From assembly GCA_900457075.1 (NCBI GenBank), contig UGYN01000002.1, forward strand, positions 1,612,001 to 1,676,000: DNA of 64,000 nt, in the 5' to 3' direction. Position 1 is the first letter of the stretch. The number at the start of each line of letters is the position of its first letter. The position numbers and the translations under genes were made by a program. Positions 1 to 9,721 of the stretch are shown here, piece by piece. This DNA comes from Serratia quinivorans. GTDB lineage: Bacteria; Pseudomonadota; Gammaproteobacteria; Enterobacterales; Enterobacteriaceae. The notes beneath the pieces are model-generated. The model saw only the letters and a program-made list of their open reading frames with translations. It searched no databases and had not been told where the DNA came from.

Positions 1-751
1 CCAGTGACTCTGCGATCAGCAAATCACTCCAACGCTGTGCATTGGGGTTTTCCGGGGCCGTACTGAATTTAACCAATACATGACCTTGTCGCTCGTCCCT
101 CAGTTCAGCATAAGCAATAAACTTGGGTTGCTCACCACCGGCAGAAGACCCGACCAGTTCCCCTGCAAGCGCCTTCTCAGCCAGCTCTGCGTAACGGGCT
201 GTTTTTTCCGCCATCGGCACTGCCGGCTCCAGGTCATGTACCAGCCAGCGTTGATAGCTGCCGTTGCCAGGCAGCAGGTTACCGCTCATGTCATCACCAA
301 AGTGACAAAGCGCCCACAGTCGCTGCTCTTCGTTCCAAAGCAGAGTATCTTCCGGCAGGCGCAATACTTGAGAAACCGCCTTCCCCCATGCCCGGCCAAG
401 AAAACCTATCGGCCGCAGATCGTTCAGATACCAAGGCAGACCATCATAAAGTTGCCATTCACCATTTTGCTCATTTTGTACCGCGCATCCTTCAGCCGGA
501 TAGACAGGATAAAGCGTGGCAAACTTATGTGCCTTACCCTGCTCATCCACCTGATACAGCGGAAAATGCCCTTCACCTGCCACGCTTCTGAGCAACGCAT
601 AGCGGGTGGCCCGGCCTTTGCCCATCACCAGTACGCTTCCTGCCAAATTGCGAATACGGCGCGATAATGTCGGTTGACTGATACCCAGCGCTTCAGTAAG
701 TGCTGTAGATGTCGCTGGGCCATTACGTAGTAATTGCTCGATGCCCGTCAT
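1..751 (-). CDS. yjjJ: YjjJ, HipA-like kinase/toxin with its own N-terminal HTH (partial)
   Basis: The reading frame is open on the minus strand from the left edge to an ATG at 749-751, so the C-terminal part lies outside the window. The first ~45 residues (starting MTGIEQLLRNGPATSTAL, then ALGISQPTLSRRIRNL) form a helix-turn-helix. The following part contains the HipA-type segment GNLLPGNGSYQRW and SSAGGEQPKF, the latter resembling the HipA phosphate-binding/activation region. In E. coli yjjJ sits next to deoD in this same orientation and is described as a HipA-family toxin that lacks an adjacent hipB. No separate hipB is visible here either. No good Shine-Dalgarno precedes the ATG; 12-bp repeats occupy that place. 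Identity is well supported by sequence and synteny; toxin activity is inferred. Confidence 0.88.
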   Translation of the reverse strand, partial: MTGIEQLLRNGPATSTALTEALGISQPTLSRRIRNLAGSVLVMGKGRATRYALLRSVAGEGHFPLYQVDEQGKAHKFATLYPVYPAEGCAVQNEQNGEWQLYDGLPWYLNDLRPIGFLGRAWGKAVSQVLRLPEDTLLWNEEQRLWALCHFGDDMSGNLLPGNGSYQRWLVHDLEPAVPMAEKTARYAELAEKALAGELVGSSAGGEQPKFIAYAELRDERQGHVLVKFSTAPENPNAQRWSDLLIAESL

Positions 752-754
752 AGA

Positions 755-790
755 TGAATAGATTCGTGAATAGATTTATGAATAGAGTAA
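755..790. repeat. Three 12-bp iterons in front of yjjJ
   Basis: TGAATAGA recurs at 755, 767 and 779, an exact 12-bp period (TGAATAGATTCG, TGAATAGATTTA, TGAATAGAGTAA). A fourth copy, TGAATAGATT, lies at 844-853. The array ends 4 bases before the yjjJ ATG. It could be an operator for the HTH of YjjJ or another regulator; no binding data can be seen in sequence. Confidence 0.7.
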
Positions 791-860
791 TAGCGCTAAT
801 TAGCTGTCAGGTAAAGTATTTGCAGGAAATGATTTAGGAAAGGTGAATAGATTGCTACAG

Positions 861-883
861 GGGCGCAGCAGAGTGCTGCGCCC
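861..883 (-). terminator. Perfect hairpin downstream of deoD
   Basis: GGGCGCAGCA-gag-TGCTGCGCCC is a perfect 10-bp stem with a 3-nt loop, starting 9 bases past the deoD stop. There is no strong U tract on the minus strand, so it may stabilise the deo mRNA end or act as a weak or bidirectional terminator between deo and yjjJ. Confidence 0.6.
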
Positions 884-891
884 GCTGGATA

Positions 892-1623
892 TTACTCTTT
901 GTCGCCCAGCAGTACAGATTCCAGCGCGATAACGATCATTTCGTTAAAGGTGGTCTGACGTTCTGCCGCGGTGGTCGCTTCGTGACGCAGGATGTGGTCA
1001 GAAACGGTACAAATGGTCAGTGCCTTACAGCCAAACTCTTCGTACAGCTCAGCCGCCACACCGTAGATACCGGCCGCTTCCATTTCCACACCCAGGATGC
1101 CGTACTTCTTCATCACCTGGAACATGTCCGGATCTGGCGTGTAGAACAGGTCAGCGGAGAAGATGTTACCTACGCGCGCCGGGATACCCTGCGCTGCAGC
1201 TGCGTCTACTGCGTTACGCACCATGTCAAAGTCGGCGATTGCCGCGTAGTCATGATCCTTGAAACGCATGCGGTTCACTTTGGAATCGGTGCAAGCACCC
1301 ATGCCGATCACCACGTCACGCAGTTTAACGTCGTCACGCACCGCGCCGCAGGAACCCACACGGATGATTTTCTTCACGCCGAATTCGGCAATCAGTTCAC
1401 GCGCATAAATGGAGCAGGACGGGATACCCATACCGTGACCCATTACGGAGATTTTGCGGCCTTTGTAGGTCCCGGTGAAGCCCAGCATGCCACGCACGTT
1501 GTTCACTTCCACCGCGCCTTCCAGGAAAGTTTCCGCGATGTATTTTGCACGCAGCGGATCGCCCGGCATCAGTACTACGTCAGCGAAATCACCCATTTCA
1601 GCATTAATATGCGGCGTAGCCAT
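892..1623 (-). CDS. deoD: Purine nucleoside phosphorylase DeoD-type
   Basis: A 243-residue cytosolic enzyme that splits purine (deoxy)nucleosides with phosphate into base and (deoxy)ribose-1-phosphate. It has the DeoD-type features: [20 protein letters not shown] at the N terminus, GMGIPS near residue 65, the phosphate-binding RVGSCGA segment near 87-93, GVEMEAAG near 178-185 and TVSDH near 201-205. Its length is near that of the E. coli enzyme (239). It is the last gene of the deoCABD order. The gap to deoB is about 70 bases, as between the other deo genes, so one operon is likely. Confidence 0.97.
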   Translation of the reverse strand: MATPHINAEMGDFADVVLMPGDPLRAKYIAETFLEGAVEVNNVRGMLGFTGTYKGRKISVMGHGMGIPSCSIYARELIAEFGVKKIIRVGSCGAVRDDVKLRDVVIGMGACTDSKVNRMRFKDHDYAAIADFDMVRNAVDAAAAQGIPARVGNIFSADLFYTPDPDMFQVMKKYGILGVEMEAAGIYGVAAELYEEFGCKALTICTVSDHILRHEATTAAERQTTFNEMIVIALESVLLGDKE

Positions 1624-1694
1624 AATTGTCTTCCTTTAAATCGTCGTCATGAATAAAAAAATACGCCGGGCAACCGCCCGGCACTAACAAAGTC

Positions 1695-2918
1695 TTAGAA
1701 CATCGATTTGCCGTAATCCATCGGCGACACGCCAAAGTAGCTGGCAACGGTCTGGCCGATGTCGGCGAAAGTTTCACGGTGGCCCAGCGAGCCAGGCTTC
1801 ACTTTCGGGCCGTAAACCAGGACCGGGATGTGTTCACGGGTGTGGTCGGTGCCCGGCCAGGTCGGGTCACAGCCGTGGTCAGCGGTGAAGATAATGATGT
1901 CTTCATCTTTAACCAGTTTCAGCAGCTCCGGCAGGCGACGGTCGAACAGCTCCAGCGCGGCGGCATAGCCGGCAACGTCACGGCGGTGGCCGTAAGAGGA
2001 GTCAAAATCAACGAAGTTGGTGAACACAATGGTGTTGTCGCCGGCTTTTTCCATTTCGATCAGGGTGGCATCGAACAGCGCGTCGATACCGGTCGCCTTG
2101 ACCTTTTTGGTGATACCCACGTTAGCGTAGATATCGGCGATTTTCCCGATAGACACCACTTCGCCGCCCTTCTCGTCCACCAGCTTTTTCAGCACGGTTG
2201 GCGCCGGTGGCTCTACTGCCAGGTCATGGCGGTTACCGGTACGCTGGAAGTTGCCCGGCTTGTCGCCCAGGAACGGACGCGCGATCACGCGGCCAATGTT
2301 ATAACCGCCTTCGGTCAGTTCTTCACGGGCGATTTCACACAGCTCATACAGACGGTCCAGGCCGAAGGTCTCTTCGTGACAGGCGATCTGGAAGACCGAG
2401 TCGGCAGAGGTGTAGAAAATCGGTTTGCCGGTTTTCATGTGCTCTTCGCCCAACTGGTCGAGGATCACGGTGCCGGAAGAGTGGCAGTTGCCGAGGTAAC
2501 CCGGCAGATTGGCGCGCTCAACCAGCTTGTCCAGCAGCTCCTGCGGGAAACTGTTGTGCTCATCGCTGAAATAGCCCCAGTCGAACAATACCGGCACGCC
2601 GGCAATTTCCCAGTGGCCTGAAGGCGTATCCTTACCGGAAGAGAGTTCGCTGGCGTGAGCATAGGCGCCAATGATGTCTGCATTGCGGTCCAGCCCCTGC
2701 GGGAAGGTACCGGTGGATTCTTCCGCCGCTTTGCCCAGGCCCAGACGGCTCAGGTTAGGCAGGGTCAACGGGCCCTGACGGCCCACGTTGGCTTCACCGC
2801 GAGCACAAACCTCGGCAATGTGGCCCAGAGTATCGGAACCCTGATCGCCAAATTTCGCCGCATCTTCGCTTGCGCCAATACCGAATGAGTCTAATACCAT
2901 AATAAATGTGCGTTTCAT
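1695..2918 (-). CDS. deoB: Phosphopentomutase
   Basis: Converts (deoxy)ribose-1-phosphate to the 5-phosphate, linking DeoD and DeoA products to DeoC. The protein is 407 residues and shows alkaline-phosphatase-superfamily metal motifs: [10 protein letters not shown] at the start, [15 protein letters not shown] near residue 90-105, and [18 protein letters not shown] near 345-360. Two ATGs lie in tandem. The second (2916-2918, MKRTFIM) was chosen because it gives the better spacing to AGGAG and matches the E. coli N terminus. It lies between deoA and deoD on the same strand. Confidence 0.97.
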   Translation of the reverse strand: MKRTFIMVLDSFGIGASEDAAKFGDQGSDTLGHIAEVCARGEANVGRQGPLTLPNLSRLGLGKAAEESTGTFPQGLDRNADIIGAYAHASELSSGKDTPSGHWEIAGVPVLFDWGYFSDEHNSFPQELLDKLVERANLPGYLGNCHSSGTVILDQLGEEHMKTGKPIFYTSADSVFQIACHEETFGLDRLYELCEIAREELTEGGYNIGRVIARPFLGDKPGNFQRTGNRHDLAVEPPAPTVLKKLVDEKGGEVVSIGKIADIYANVGITKKVKATGIDALFDATLIEMEKAGDNTIVFTNFVDFDSSYGHRRDVAGYAAALELFDRRLPELLKLVKDEDIIIFTADHGCDPTWPGTDHTREHIPVLVYGPKVKPGSLGHRETFADIGQTVASYFGVSPMDYGKSMF

Positions 2919-2987
2919 CATGCTCTCCTGCGTGTTCTCACGCTATGGGCGACAGCGAAAACGCCGCTGCCACTCCTGATTCGTTAA

Positions 2988-4310
2988 TTATTCAGTGATA
3001 CGCTTATAAACGACTGGCGTCACTTCCGGCGCTTTGTCACTCAGCACCATCGCACTGCGCACCTCTTCGGCCGCCTGCTGCCAGCTTTCTTCGTCGTTAG
3101 CGTGGATCACCGCCAGCGGCTGCTGGGTATCGACTTTATCGCCCAGACGGGCCATGCCTGTCAGGCCGACGCTGTAGTCGATATTGTCGGTCGCGCGACG
3201 ACGGCCGCCGCCCAGCGATACCACCGCCATGCCCAGCGCACGGGTATCCATCGCACTGATGATACCCTGTTTTTCGGCGTAAACCGGTTTACTCAGGGTG
3301 GCCGCCGGCAGGTAGCTGTCGTAGCGCTCGACGAAATCGGTCGGGCCCTGTTGCGCCGCCACCATGCGGCCAAACACTTCCGCCGCTTTACCATTGTCCA
3401 GCACCGCCTGCAGTTTGGCACGCGCATCGGCGTCATCTTTCGCCAGGCCGCCGGAAAGCAGCATTTCCACGCACAGTGCCATGGTCACTTCCAGCAGGCG
3501 CGGGTTACGGTATTCACCGGTCAGGAAGCGTACCGCTTCGCGAACTTCGACCGCATTACCGGCGCTGGAAGCCAGCACCTGGTTCATGTCAGTCAGCAAC
3601 GCGGTGGTTTTGCAGCCTGCGCCGTTAGCCACGCCCACAATCGCCTGTGCCAGATCGGCCGACAATGCGTAGGTTGGCATAAAGGCACCGGAACCGACTT
3701 TAACGTCCATCACCAACGCATCCAGCCCTTCCGCCAGCTTCTTCGCCAGAATTGAGGCGGTGATCAGCGGGATAGAATCCACCGTGGCGGTAATATCACG
3801 GGTCGCGTAGAAGCGCTTGTCCGCCGGTGCCAGCGAGCTGGTCTGGCCGATAATCGCCACGCCCACGTCCTGAATAATCTTACGGAAGGCATTGTCGTCC
3901 GGGAAAATATTAAAACCCGGGATCGCTTCCAGCTTGTCCAGCGTACCGCCGGTATGCCCCAGGCCACGGCCGGAGATCATCGGCACGTAGCCGCCACAGG
4001 CCGCCACCATTGGGCCGAGCATCAGCGAAGTCACGTCGCCCACGCCACCGGTAGAATGCTTGTCGACCAGCGGGCCGTTCAGCGACAGGCTTTTCCAGTC
4101 CAGCACGGTGCCGGAATCACGCATCGCCATGGTGAGCGCCACGCGCTCCGGCATGGTCATGTCGTGGAAGTAAATGGTCATCGCCAGCGCCGCGATCTGC
4201 CCTTCAGAAACCACATTGTCACGGATACCATTGATGAAAAAGCGGATTTCCGCTTCGCTCAACGGCTGACCGTCACGTTTTTTACGAATAATTTCTTGTG
4301 CCAGGAACAA
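2988..4310 (-). CDS. deoA: Thymidine phosphorylase
   Basis: Phosphorolysis of thymidine and deoxyuridine to base and deoxyribose-1-phosphate. The protein is 440 residues, as in E. coli. It has [15 protein letters not shown] (the pyrimidine phosphorylase phosphate-binding signature, near residues 83-97), followed by [20 protein letters not shown]. The start is TTG (4308-4310), preceded by GGGGGA; E. coli deoA also uses TTG. Spacing to deoC is 69 bases. Confidence 0.97.
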   Translation of the reverse strand: MFLAQEIIRKKRDGQPLSEAEIRFFINGIRDNVVSEGQIAALAMTIYFHDMTMPERVALTMAMRDSGTVLDWKSLSLNGPLVDKHSTGGVGDVTSLMLGPMVAACGGYVPMISGRGLGHTGGTLDKLEAIPGFNIFPDDNAFRKIIQDVGVAIIGQTSSLAPADKRFYATRDITATVDSIPLITASILAKKLAEGLDALVMDVKVGSGAFMPTYALSADLAQAIVGVANGAGCKTTALLTDMNQVLASSAGNAVEVREAVRFLTGEYRNPRLLEVTMALCVEMLLSGGLAKDDADARAKLQAVLDNGKAAEVFGRMVAAQQGPTDFVERYDSYLPAATLSKPVYAEKQGIISAMDTRALGMAVVSLGGGRRRATDNIDYSVGLTGMARLGDKVDTQQPLAVIHANDEESWQQAAEEVRSAMVLSDKAPEVTPVVYKRITE

Positions 4311-4379
4311 GGCATCCCCCTGTTTTAGCTAATATAGAGTGCAGGCAGACGCCATATCGCGCCTTGCCGACGGAATCGA

Positions 4380-5159
4380 TCAGTAACCGCTGCCAGACGG
4401 CTCGGCACCGTGGCCCAGCGTCGCCAACAGGCTGGCTAACAGGCTGGAAGCCCCGAAGCGGAAATGACGCGCATCGGCCCAGCCTTCACCCAGAATACGA
4501 TCGGCAAGTTGCAGGTAATGCAGTGCATCTTCCGCCGTACGCACGCCGCCGGCCGGCTTGAAGCCCACCGTCTTGGCGACGCCCATATCGCGGATCACCG
4601 ACATCATCAGCTCGGCGCTTTCCAGCGTCGCGTTGACCGGCACTTTACCGGTTGAGGTCTTGATAAAGTCCGCGCCGGCATTGATGGCAATTTCCGAAGC
4701 CTTGCGGATCAGATTGGCCTGCTTGAGCTCACCGGTTTCGATGATCACTTTCAGCAGCACGTTGGCGGCCAGGCAGGCCTGCTTGCACTGTTTCACCAGC
4801 TCAAAACCGACCTGCTCATTACCGGCGATCAGTGCGCGGTATGGGAACACCACGTCCACTTCATCGGCACCGTAAGCGATAGCCGCACGGGTTTCCGCCA
4901 GCGCGATCTCGATATCATCGTTGCCATGCGGGAAGTTGGTGACGGTCGCAATGCGGATGTCTGGCGTCCCCTGCTCACGCAGGGCCTTGCGCGCCGCCGG
5001 AATAAAGCGCGGGTAAATGCAGATGGCCGCGGTATGCCCGGCCGGGCTGTTCGCCTGACGACACAGCGCGATCACTTTCTCATCGGTGTCATCATCGTTC
5101 AGCGTGGTCAAATCCATTAAGGTCAGCGCACGTTGCGCTGCTGCGGTTAATTCGGTCAT
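4380..5159 (-). CDS. deoC: Deoxyribose-phosphate aldolase
   Basis: First gene of deoCABD. It cleaves 2-deoxyribose-5-phosphate to acetaldehyde and glyceraldehyde-3-phosphate. The frame continues upstream, but the ATG at 5157-5159 ([17 protein letters not shown]) has a good GGAG and gives 259 residues, the E. coli length. The Schiff-base lysine is visible in [10 protein letters not shown], and the second active-site lysine region in [10 protein letters not shown]. Regulation is probably by CRP, with CytR/DeoR-type control, through the 370-base upstream region. Confidence 0.97.
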   Translation of the reverse strand: MTELTAAAQRALTLMDLTTLNDDDTDEKVIALCRQANSPAGHTAAICIYPRFIPAARKALREQGTPDIRIATVTNFPHGNDDIEIALAETRAAIAYGADEVDVVFPYRALIAGNEQVGFELVKQCKQACLAANVLLKVIIETGELKQANLIRKASEIAINAGADFIKTSTGKVPVNATLESAELMMSVIRDMGVAKTVGFKPAGGVRTAEDALHYLQLADRILGEGWADARHFRFGASSLLASLLATLGHGAEPSGSGY

Positions 5160-5446
5160 AAAACTCTCCAACTGAGAACCTGGGTGTTGGCGAGCGGACT
5201 TGGTTCCTTGAAGATAGCGCTGGGGAACGGGTCCCTCATCGGCAACTGAGATCCTTCTCACCGCACATAACCCTTCGCATCGCGCAGGGTCAGTAATAGC
5301 TATTTGAACACGATCGCCAGGGGCAATTCGCGTTCACAGTCACACTATATGAAATAACACTGTAACAGACCGGAATTATATGTGAAGACCATCACAAAAT
5401 AACGCGATATCGTTCACAAATTCGCTAAAGAAACGGGCAAAGATAG
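5160..5446 (-). promoter_or_regulatory. deo promoter region with a consensus CRP site
   Basis: The 372-base gap between deoC and nupC holds TGTGA-AGACCA-TCACA at 5381-5396, a perfect match to the symmetric CRP consensus halves with N6. Additional half sites occur at about 5332-5344 (TTCACAGTCACAC) and 5412-5418 (TTCACAA). This fits the multi-CRP layout of E. coli deoP2. A TGTTAGAA at 5469-5476 resembles half of the DeoR operator but is weak evidence. CytR binding between CRP sites is inferred from E. coli, not seen. Confidence 0.7.
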
Positions 5447-5524
5447 CGGGCACAGCATTCTGTGCCCGTGTTAGAAGTATAGGCGCTGTCCTGCAATAGA
5501 GCCTGTTGCCCTATGCAGGACAGC
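5447..5524 (-). terminator. Two stable hairpins after nupC
   Basis: Inverted repeat CGGGCACAG-catt-CTGTGCCCG (5447-5468; 9 bp, 4-nt loop). A longer one is GCTGTCCTGCA...TGCAGGACAGC (5485-5495 with 5514-5524), whose loop pairs further. They lie just past the nupC stop. Neither has a strong U tract, so termination between nupC and the deo promoter is likely but could be partial. Confidence 0.5.
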
Positions 5525-5531
5525 CCAGGGA

Positions 5532-6809
5532 TTACAGCGCCAGGAAGAACCCGGCGATGGTCGCGCTCATCAGGTTGGAGAGCGTCCCCGCCGCCACGGC
5601 TTTCAGACCGAAACGTGCGATGTCGTGACGACGATTCGGTGCCATGCTGCCCAGACCACCGAGCAGGATCGCCACCGATGACAGGTTGGCAAAGCCGCAC
5701 AGGGCAAAGGAGATAATCGCCTTGGTATGCGTCGACAGCACCTGCAGCCCCTCTGCCGCCACCACGTCGTCCGGACGCAAATAAGCACCAAAGTTCATGT
5801 AGGCAACAAATTCATTCACGATGATCTTCTGGCCGATAAACGAACCGGCGGTCATCGCTTCATGCCATGGCACGCCGATCAGGAAGGCAATAGGTGAGAA
5901 CACCCAACCGAGGATCAGCTCCAGCGACAGCTGCGGATAGTCGAACCAGCCGCCAATACCGCCGAGAATGCCGTTCAACAGGGCGATCAGCGCGATAAAC
6001 GCCAGCAGCATTGCGCCCACGTTCAGCGCCAACTGCATGCCGGAAGCTGCACCGGAAGCCGCTGCGTCAATCACGTTGGCCGGGCGGTCTTCTTCCGCGA
6101 TCAACTTCGTTGCATCGTCCCTGTCGTGGGTTTTTTCGGTTTCCGGCACCATCAGTTTGGCAAACAGCAGGCCACCCGGTGCGGCCATGAACGAAGCCGC
6201 AATCAGGTATTCCAGCGGTACGCCCATCTGGGCATAACCTGCCAGCACCGAACCGGCCACCGAGGCCAGGCCGCCACACATCACGGTGAACAACTCAGAT
6301 TGGGTCATGGTGGCGATATACGGACGCACCACCAGCGGAGCTTCAGTTTGGCCAACAAAGATATTGGCGGTCGCCGACAGCGATTCTGTCCGCGAGGTAC
6401 CCAGCAATTTTTGCACGCCGCCGCCCAGCACACGGATCACCAGTTGCATGATGCCGAGGTAGTAAAGCACCGCAATCAGCGAGGAGAAGAACACGATCAC
6501 CGGCAGGACGCGCAGCGCAAAAACAAAGCCGCCGCCGCCAAAGACTTCAAACATCTTGTCGGAAACCAGACCGCCGAAGATAAATGAAATACCCTGATTA
6601 CCGTAGGCGATTACGTTAGCCACGCCGGCCGACATGCCGCCAAGAATGGCGCGGCCTACCGGGACGTACAGCACCAGCGCGCCGATGGCGACCTGAAGAA
6701 CGAATGCCCAGCCAACGGTGCGAAACTTAATCGCGCGGCGGTTGCTGGAGAGCAGCACGGCGATGGCGATCAGCGCCGCCATGCCGACCAGGCTCATGAT
6801 GAGTTGCAT
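5532..6809 (-). CDS. NupC-family nucleoside:cation symporter
   Basis: A 425-residue inner-membrane protein of the concentrative nucleoside transporter (CNT) family. Hydrophobic segments run through the whole length. Family landmarks are visible: [21 protein letters not shown] (near 145-165), [18 protein letters not shown] (near 208-225), and the C-terminal [26 protein letters not shown] followed by [18 protein letters not shown]. It would import nucleosides made by the upstream 5'-nucleotidase for breakdown by the adjacent deo enzymes. It is closer to the NupX/NupC group than to NupG; which E. coli paralogue it corresponds to cannot be fixed by eye. A CRP-like site lies about 165 bases upstream. 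Confidence 0.92.
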   Translation of the reverse strand: MQLIMSLVGMAALIAIAVLLSSNRRAIKFRTVGWAFVLQVAIGALVLYVPVGRAILGGMSAGVANVIAYGNQGISFIFGGLVSDKMFEVFGGGGFVFALRVLPVIVFFSSLIAVLYYLGIMQLVIRVLGGGVQKLLGTSRTESLSATANIFVGQTEAPLVVRPYIATMTQSELFTVMCGGLASVAGSVLAGYAQMGVPLEYLIAASFMAAPGGLLFAKLMVPETEKTHDRDDATKLIAEEDRPANVIDAAASGAASGMQLALNVGAMLLAFIALIALLNGILGGIGGWFDYPQLSLELILGWVFSPIAFLIGVPWHEAMTAGSFIGQKIIVNEFVAYMNFGAYLRPDDVVAAEGLQVLSTHTKAIISFALCGFANLSSVAILLGGLGSMAPNRRHDIARFGLKAVAAGTLSNLMSATIAGFFLAL

Positions 6810-6972
6810 GCAAAGTATCCCTGTTGCGAAAAAAAGAAATGCATCCCTGTCCGGTTGTCCCGCGAGGGTTGCTTATGAGTGTTTTCGGGGTGCGATTATA
6901 CGGAGCGGGACAACGCCCGCACCGATTTATGTCACAAATATATACAACCAGACGCAATAGAAAACACCAGTA

Positions 6973-6988
6973 CGTGACATGCGTCACG
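6973..6988 (-). promoter_or_regulatory. CRP-like site upstream of the nucleoside transporter gene
   Basis: CGTGA-CATGCG-TCACG is a perfect palindrome matching GTGA-N6-TCAC. It lies about 165 bases upstream of the transporter ATG and just downstream of the nucleotidase stop. CRP control of nucleoside transport is known in enterobacteria; use of this site is inferred. Confidence 0.55.
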
Positions 6989-7030
6989 GTTTAATCCTTC
7001 TGCATGACCTTGGCTCATCGGCCTAATTGG

Positions 7031-8584
7031 CTACAGTGCCACGTCCTTAATCCGTTTTTGCTCGTTGGGGGAGATCTCCGCTTGGGACTTGATATAGTCC
7101 ACCACCGCTTCTGCCGCACCGCTGCCGGCCACCGTCTTGATGTTACGCCCTTCGGTAAAGACGCTGAACCCATCCCCACCCGTGGCAAGGAATGAATTCA
7201 CCACAATCGGGTACCAGGCGTCATCCTTGAGCGGCTGCCCCTGCACCGTTAACGAGACGATGCGCTGATTGAGCGGCTTGCGGCTATCGTATTTCATCTC
7301 GATGCCCTTCGAGACTTGCAGGATGCCATTGGTCAGATTTGCCGCATGATTCATTAACGAACGTAGCTGTTTGCCGTTGATTTCCATGTAGCTCAAGTCG
7401 TCCGGGAAAGGAAACAGGGTGATAATATCGCCCAGTTTAATTTCCCCCTGAGCCAGCTCACTTCTCAAACCGCCACTGTTGACGAAGGCGAATTGCGCCC
7501 GTGGATCCATGGCCAAAAAGGCATCCCCGACCATATTGCCTACGGGAGAAGACTCACCATAAGAACGCGTCAATTCTGCGCTGGCCTTACCGATTTTCTG
7601 CTGAGTGATCTCTTTCAGCTTATCCGTCCATAGCGCGATCTTATCCGCCGTTGCCCGATCGGGTTCAACATCACCAGCGTAAATATTGATTAGCTGCCCT
7701 TTATAGCCGGTGATCTTTTTACTTTTATCGTCAATATTCAGCACCAGTTTTCCCAGATCGATGCCATAGGCATCGGTGGAAACGATTAATGTATTGTTCA
7801 CCTTGATGGGTTCCGGCGTACCCACATGAGCATGACCGGTAATAATGATATCCAGCCCCTGCACCTGCTTTGCCAACTCTATGTCTTTATTTAACCTCCG
7901 ACTTACGTCCGTCGCACCAAAACTGGATTGCCGTGCCGGCACGCCTTCATGAATTAACAATACGGTAATGTCCACCTTGTCGCGGATTTGCCCAAGATAT
8001 TTATTCAGGTATTCCACTTCGTCGCGCATCTCGACACCCTTGCGCATATTTTTATTTACCGTATCGTAGAAAGCGAATTTCCCGTGCAAACCAATCACGC
8101 CAACCTTAACGCCGGCCTTCTCCAAAATAACCCAGGGTTTATCCCACACCGGTTTATCACTGTTCTCATAGAATAGGTTGCCTAATAAAGCAGGAAAGGT
8201 GGCCTTATTCATCTGCTGAATCATATTAGGTACACCATGATCAAATTCATGATTACCGATAGAAACAGCATCAAACGACATTTGATTCATCACATCAATG
8301 ATAGCCTCACCCTTCGTTAGCGTGCTGATATAAGGACCGGTAAAAAAATCCCCGGCATCGAAGAAGAAGACGCCATCATCTTTGGCTTTGGCCTGTTTGA
8401 CGATAGTGGCAATATTGGCGAATCCCCCCACTGGTTTTTCTTTGCTGACATAAGGGGCTTTAAAAGGGAGCACATTGGCATGCAAGTCGTTGGTATGATA
8501 TATCGTAAGGTCAACAGCCTGAACAGAGGCGCTGGTAAAAAATGCCACTGTGACTAATGGAAAGATAAATTTTGATATTTTCAC
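7031..8584 (-). CDS. Periplasmic 5'-nucleotidase / UshA-family metallophosphoesterase
   Basis: About 517 residues. An N-terminal signal peptide (KISKFIFPLVTVAFFTSASVQA) is followed by a calcineurin-like phosphoesterase domain with YHTNDLHAN, DAGDFFTG, SIGNHEFDHG and ITGHAHVG, then the 5'-nucleotidase C-terminal domain (from about 340) with SSPVGNMVGDAF and VNSGGLRSEL. It is expected to remove phosphate from external nucleotides so that nucleosides can be imported. The start was set at GTG (8582-8584), which has GAGGGA seven bases upstream; the frame also opens at a TTG 15 bases earlier. It is shorter than, and clearly different from, E. coli UshA, so the exact substrate (nucleotide, NAD or nucleoside diphosphate) is open. 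The gene points at nupC-like and deo. Confidence 0.88.
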   Translation of the reverse strand: MKISKFIFPLVTVAFFTSASVQAVDLTIYHTNDLHANVLPFKAPYVSKEKPVGGFANIATIVKQAKAKDDGVFFFDAGDFFTGPYISTLTKGEAIIDVMNQMSFDAVSIGNHEFDHGVPNMIQQMNKATFPALLGNLFYENSDKPVWDKPWVILEKAGVKVGVIGLHGKFAFYDTVNKNMRKGVEMRDEVEYLNKYLGQIRDKVDITVLLIHEGVPARQSSFGATDVSRRLNKDIELAKQVQGLDIIITGHAHVGTPEPIKVNNTLIVSTDAYGIDLGKLVLNIDDKSKKITGYKGQLINIYAGDVEPDRATADKIALWTDKLKEITQQKIGKASAELTRSYGESSPVGNMVGDAFLAMDPRAQFAFVNSGGLRSELAQGEIKLGDIITLFPFPDDLSYMEINGKQLRSLMNHAANLTNGILQVSKGIEMKYDSRKPLNQRIVSLTVQGQPLKDDAWYPIVVNSFLATGGDGFSVFTEGRNIKTVAGSGAAEAVVDYIKSQAEISPNEQKRIKDVAL

Positions 8585-8947
8585 GTAATATTCCCTCAAT
8601 CCATGTGTAGGGCACAGCCTGATCCAATATGCGGTTTTTGAATCACCCTTTATTTAAACGCGTTAAGTGTATTGTAATACCTGATGATTGGAGATTAACT
8701 TCCCTGCCGTCTGAATATAACAGGGTAAATATGAATGGAAAACGACAGACGCGCTTAGTTAAACATAGCATCCACTTTTGTTTTGTGAATTATGTCATGT
8801 TTGAAAAATAAGACTCAATCCGTTGTCGAGTCATTTATTGATTGTCATTAACTTGTTATTCGAAAAGCAATTACAATGCGCTAAAAACAAAATAAACGAA
8901 TGGCAAAGCATCCATGACGAAAATATAATTCCCGGAAAAACACCCCA
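8585..8947. other. AT-rich intergenic stretch, nothing assignable
   Basis: About 360 bases of clearly AT-richer DNA between the nucleotidase start and the yjjV stop. It should contain the nucleotidase promoter on the minus strand. Two short plus-strand frames here have no ribosome-binding site or recognisable protein. No hairpin or operator could be assigned with confidence. Confidence 0.6.
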
Positions 8948-9721
8948 TCACACTGAAAATAACTCTCGTGTATTTTGCTGTAATTGGGCGCCGATCATCT
9001 CCTCCGACTCTGGGCGCAATTGGCACAGAGCAGCGAACACTTCAGCAGCGCGCTCGGGGCGGTTCGGTTGCCCCTGGTAACCGGCCAGCGGCATGTCGGG
9101 CGCATCGGTTTCCAACAGCAGCGACGTCAACGGCAGTTGGGCCATGACATTGCGGGTTTTCTGCGCCCGCTCATAGCTGATGGTGCCTCCTACGCCAATG
9201 TAATATCCCAGGCGGATAAACGCCTGCGCCTGCGACAGACTGCCAGCAAAGCCGTGCACCACGCCGCGACGAGGTACTTCGGTGCGACGCAGCATCGCCG
9301 CCAACTGATCGTGGCTGCGGCGCGAATGCAGGATCACTGGCAAATCATGTTGCTTTGCCAGCTTCAATTGCGCGGTTAACACCTGCTGCTGGCGCTCGAA
9401 CTGCGGGTTTTCCATATACAGATCGAGGCCAATCTCCCCTACCGCCACCAGCTTCGGCGGTCGGCTGGCCAGGAACCCCGCCAATTGTTCCAGCTCCGGC
9501 TCATGGTGCTCGGCAATATACAGCGGGTGTAGCCCCAGGGCGGCAAACAGCGGTGGATAATCGCGTGCCAGCTTCAATACCCGCACAAAACGATCGGCGG
9601 TCACCGTAGGTACGATAATCCGTCGCACGCCCGCTTGCTCCGCCAACTCCAGGCTTTCGCGTTCTTGACCGCTGAACGGCGGGAAATCGAAGTGGCAGTG
9701 GGTGTCGGTGAAGTCGTGCAT
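8948..9721 (-). CDS. yjjV: TatD-family metal-dependent hydrolase YjjV
   Basis: A 257-residue TIM-barrel hydrolase. Metal and active-site motifs of the TatD family are present: DTHCHFD (H8, H10), AVGEIGLDLY near 93-102, VILHSRRS near 130, VVHGFAG near 153 and LLETDAPDMPLAG near 203-215. E. coli yjjV sits next to yjjU as here. The ATG (9719-9721) overlaps the yjjU stop by one base (TGATG), indicating translational coupling, so the GTG one codon upstream was rejected. TatD homologues are nucleases or deoxyribonucleases; the substrate of this paralogue is not established. Confidence 0.93.
   Translation of the reverse strand: MHDFTDTHCHFDFPPFSGQERESLELAEQAGVRRIIVPTVTADRFVRVLKLARDYPPLFAALGLHPLYIAEHHEPELEQLAGFLASRPPKLVAVGEIGLDLYMENPQFERQQQVLTAQLKLAKQHDLPVILHSRRSHDQLAAMLRRTEVPRRGVVHGFAGSLSQAQAFIRLGYYIGVGGTISYERAQKTRNVMAQLPLTSLLLETDAPDMPLAGYQGQPNRPERAAEVFAALCQLRPESEEMIGAQLQQNTRELFSV

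Noticed and set aside
755..853. 12-bp repeats considered as a replication origin iteron set
   Set aside because: No rep gene or DnaA box cluster; chromosomal context next to deo.
8629..9080. Short plus-strand frames in the AT-rich gap before yjjV
   Set aside because: No ribosome-binding site and no recognisable protein; part overlaps yjjV.
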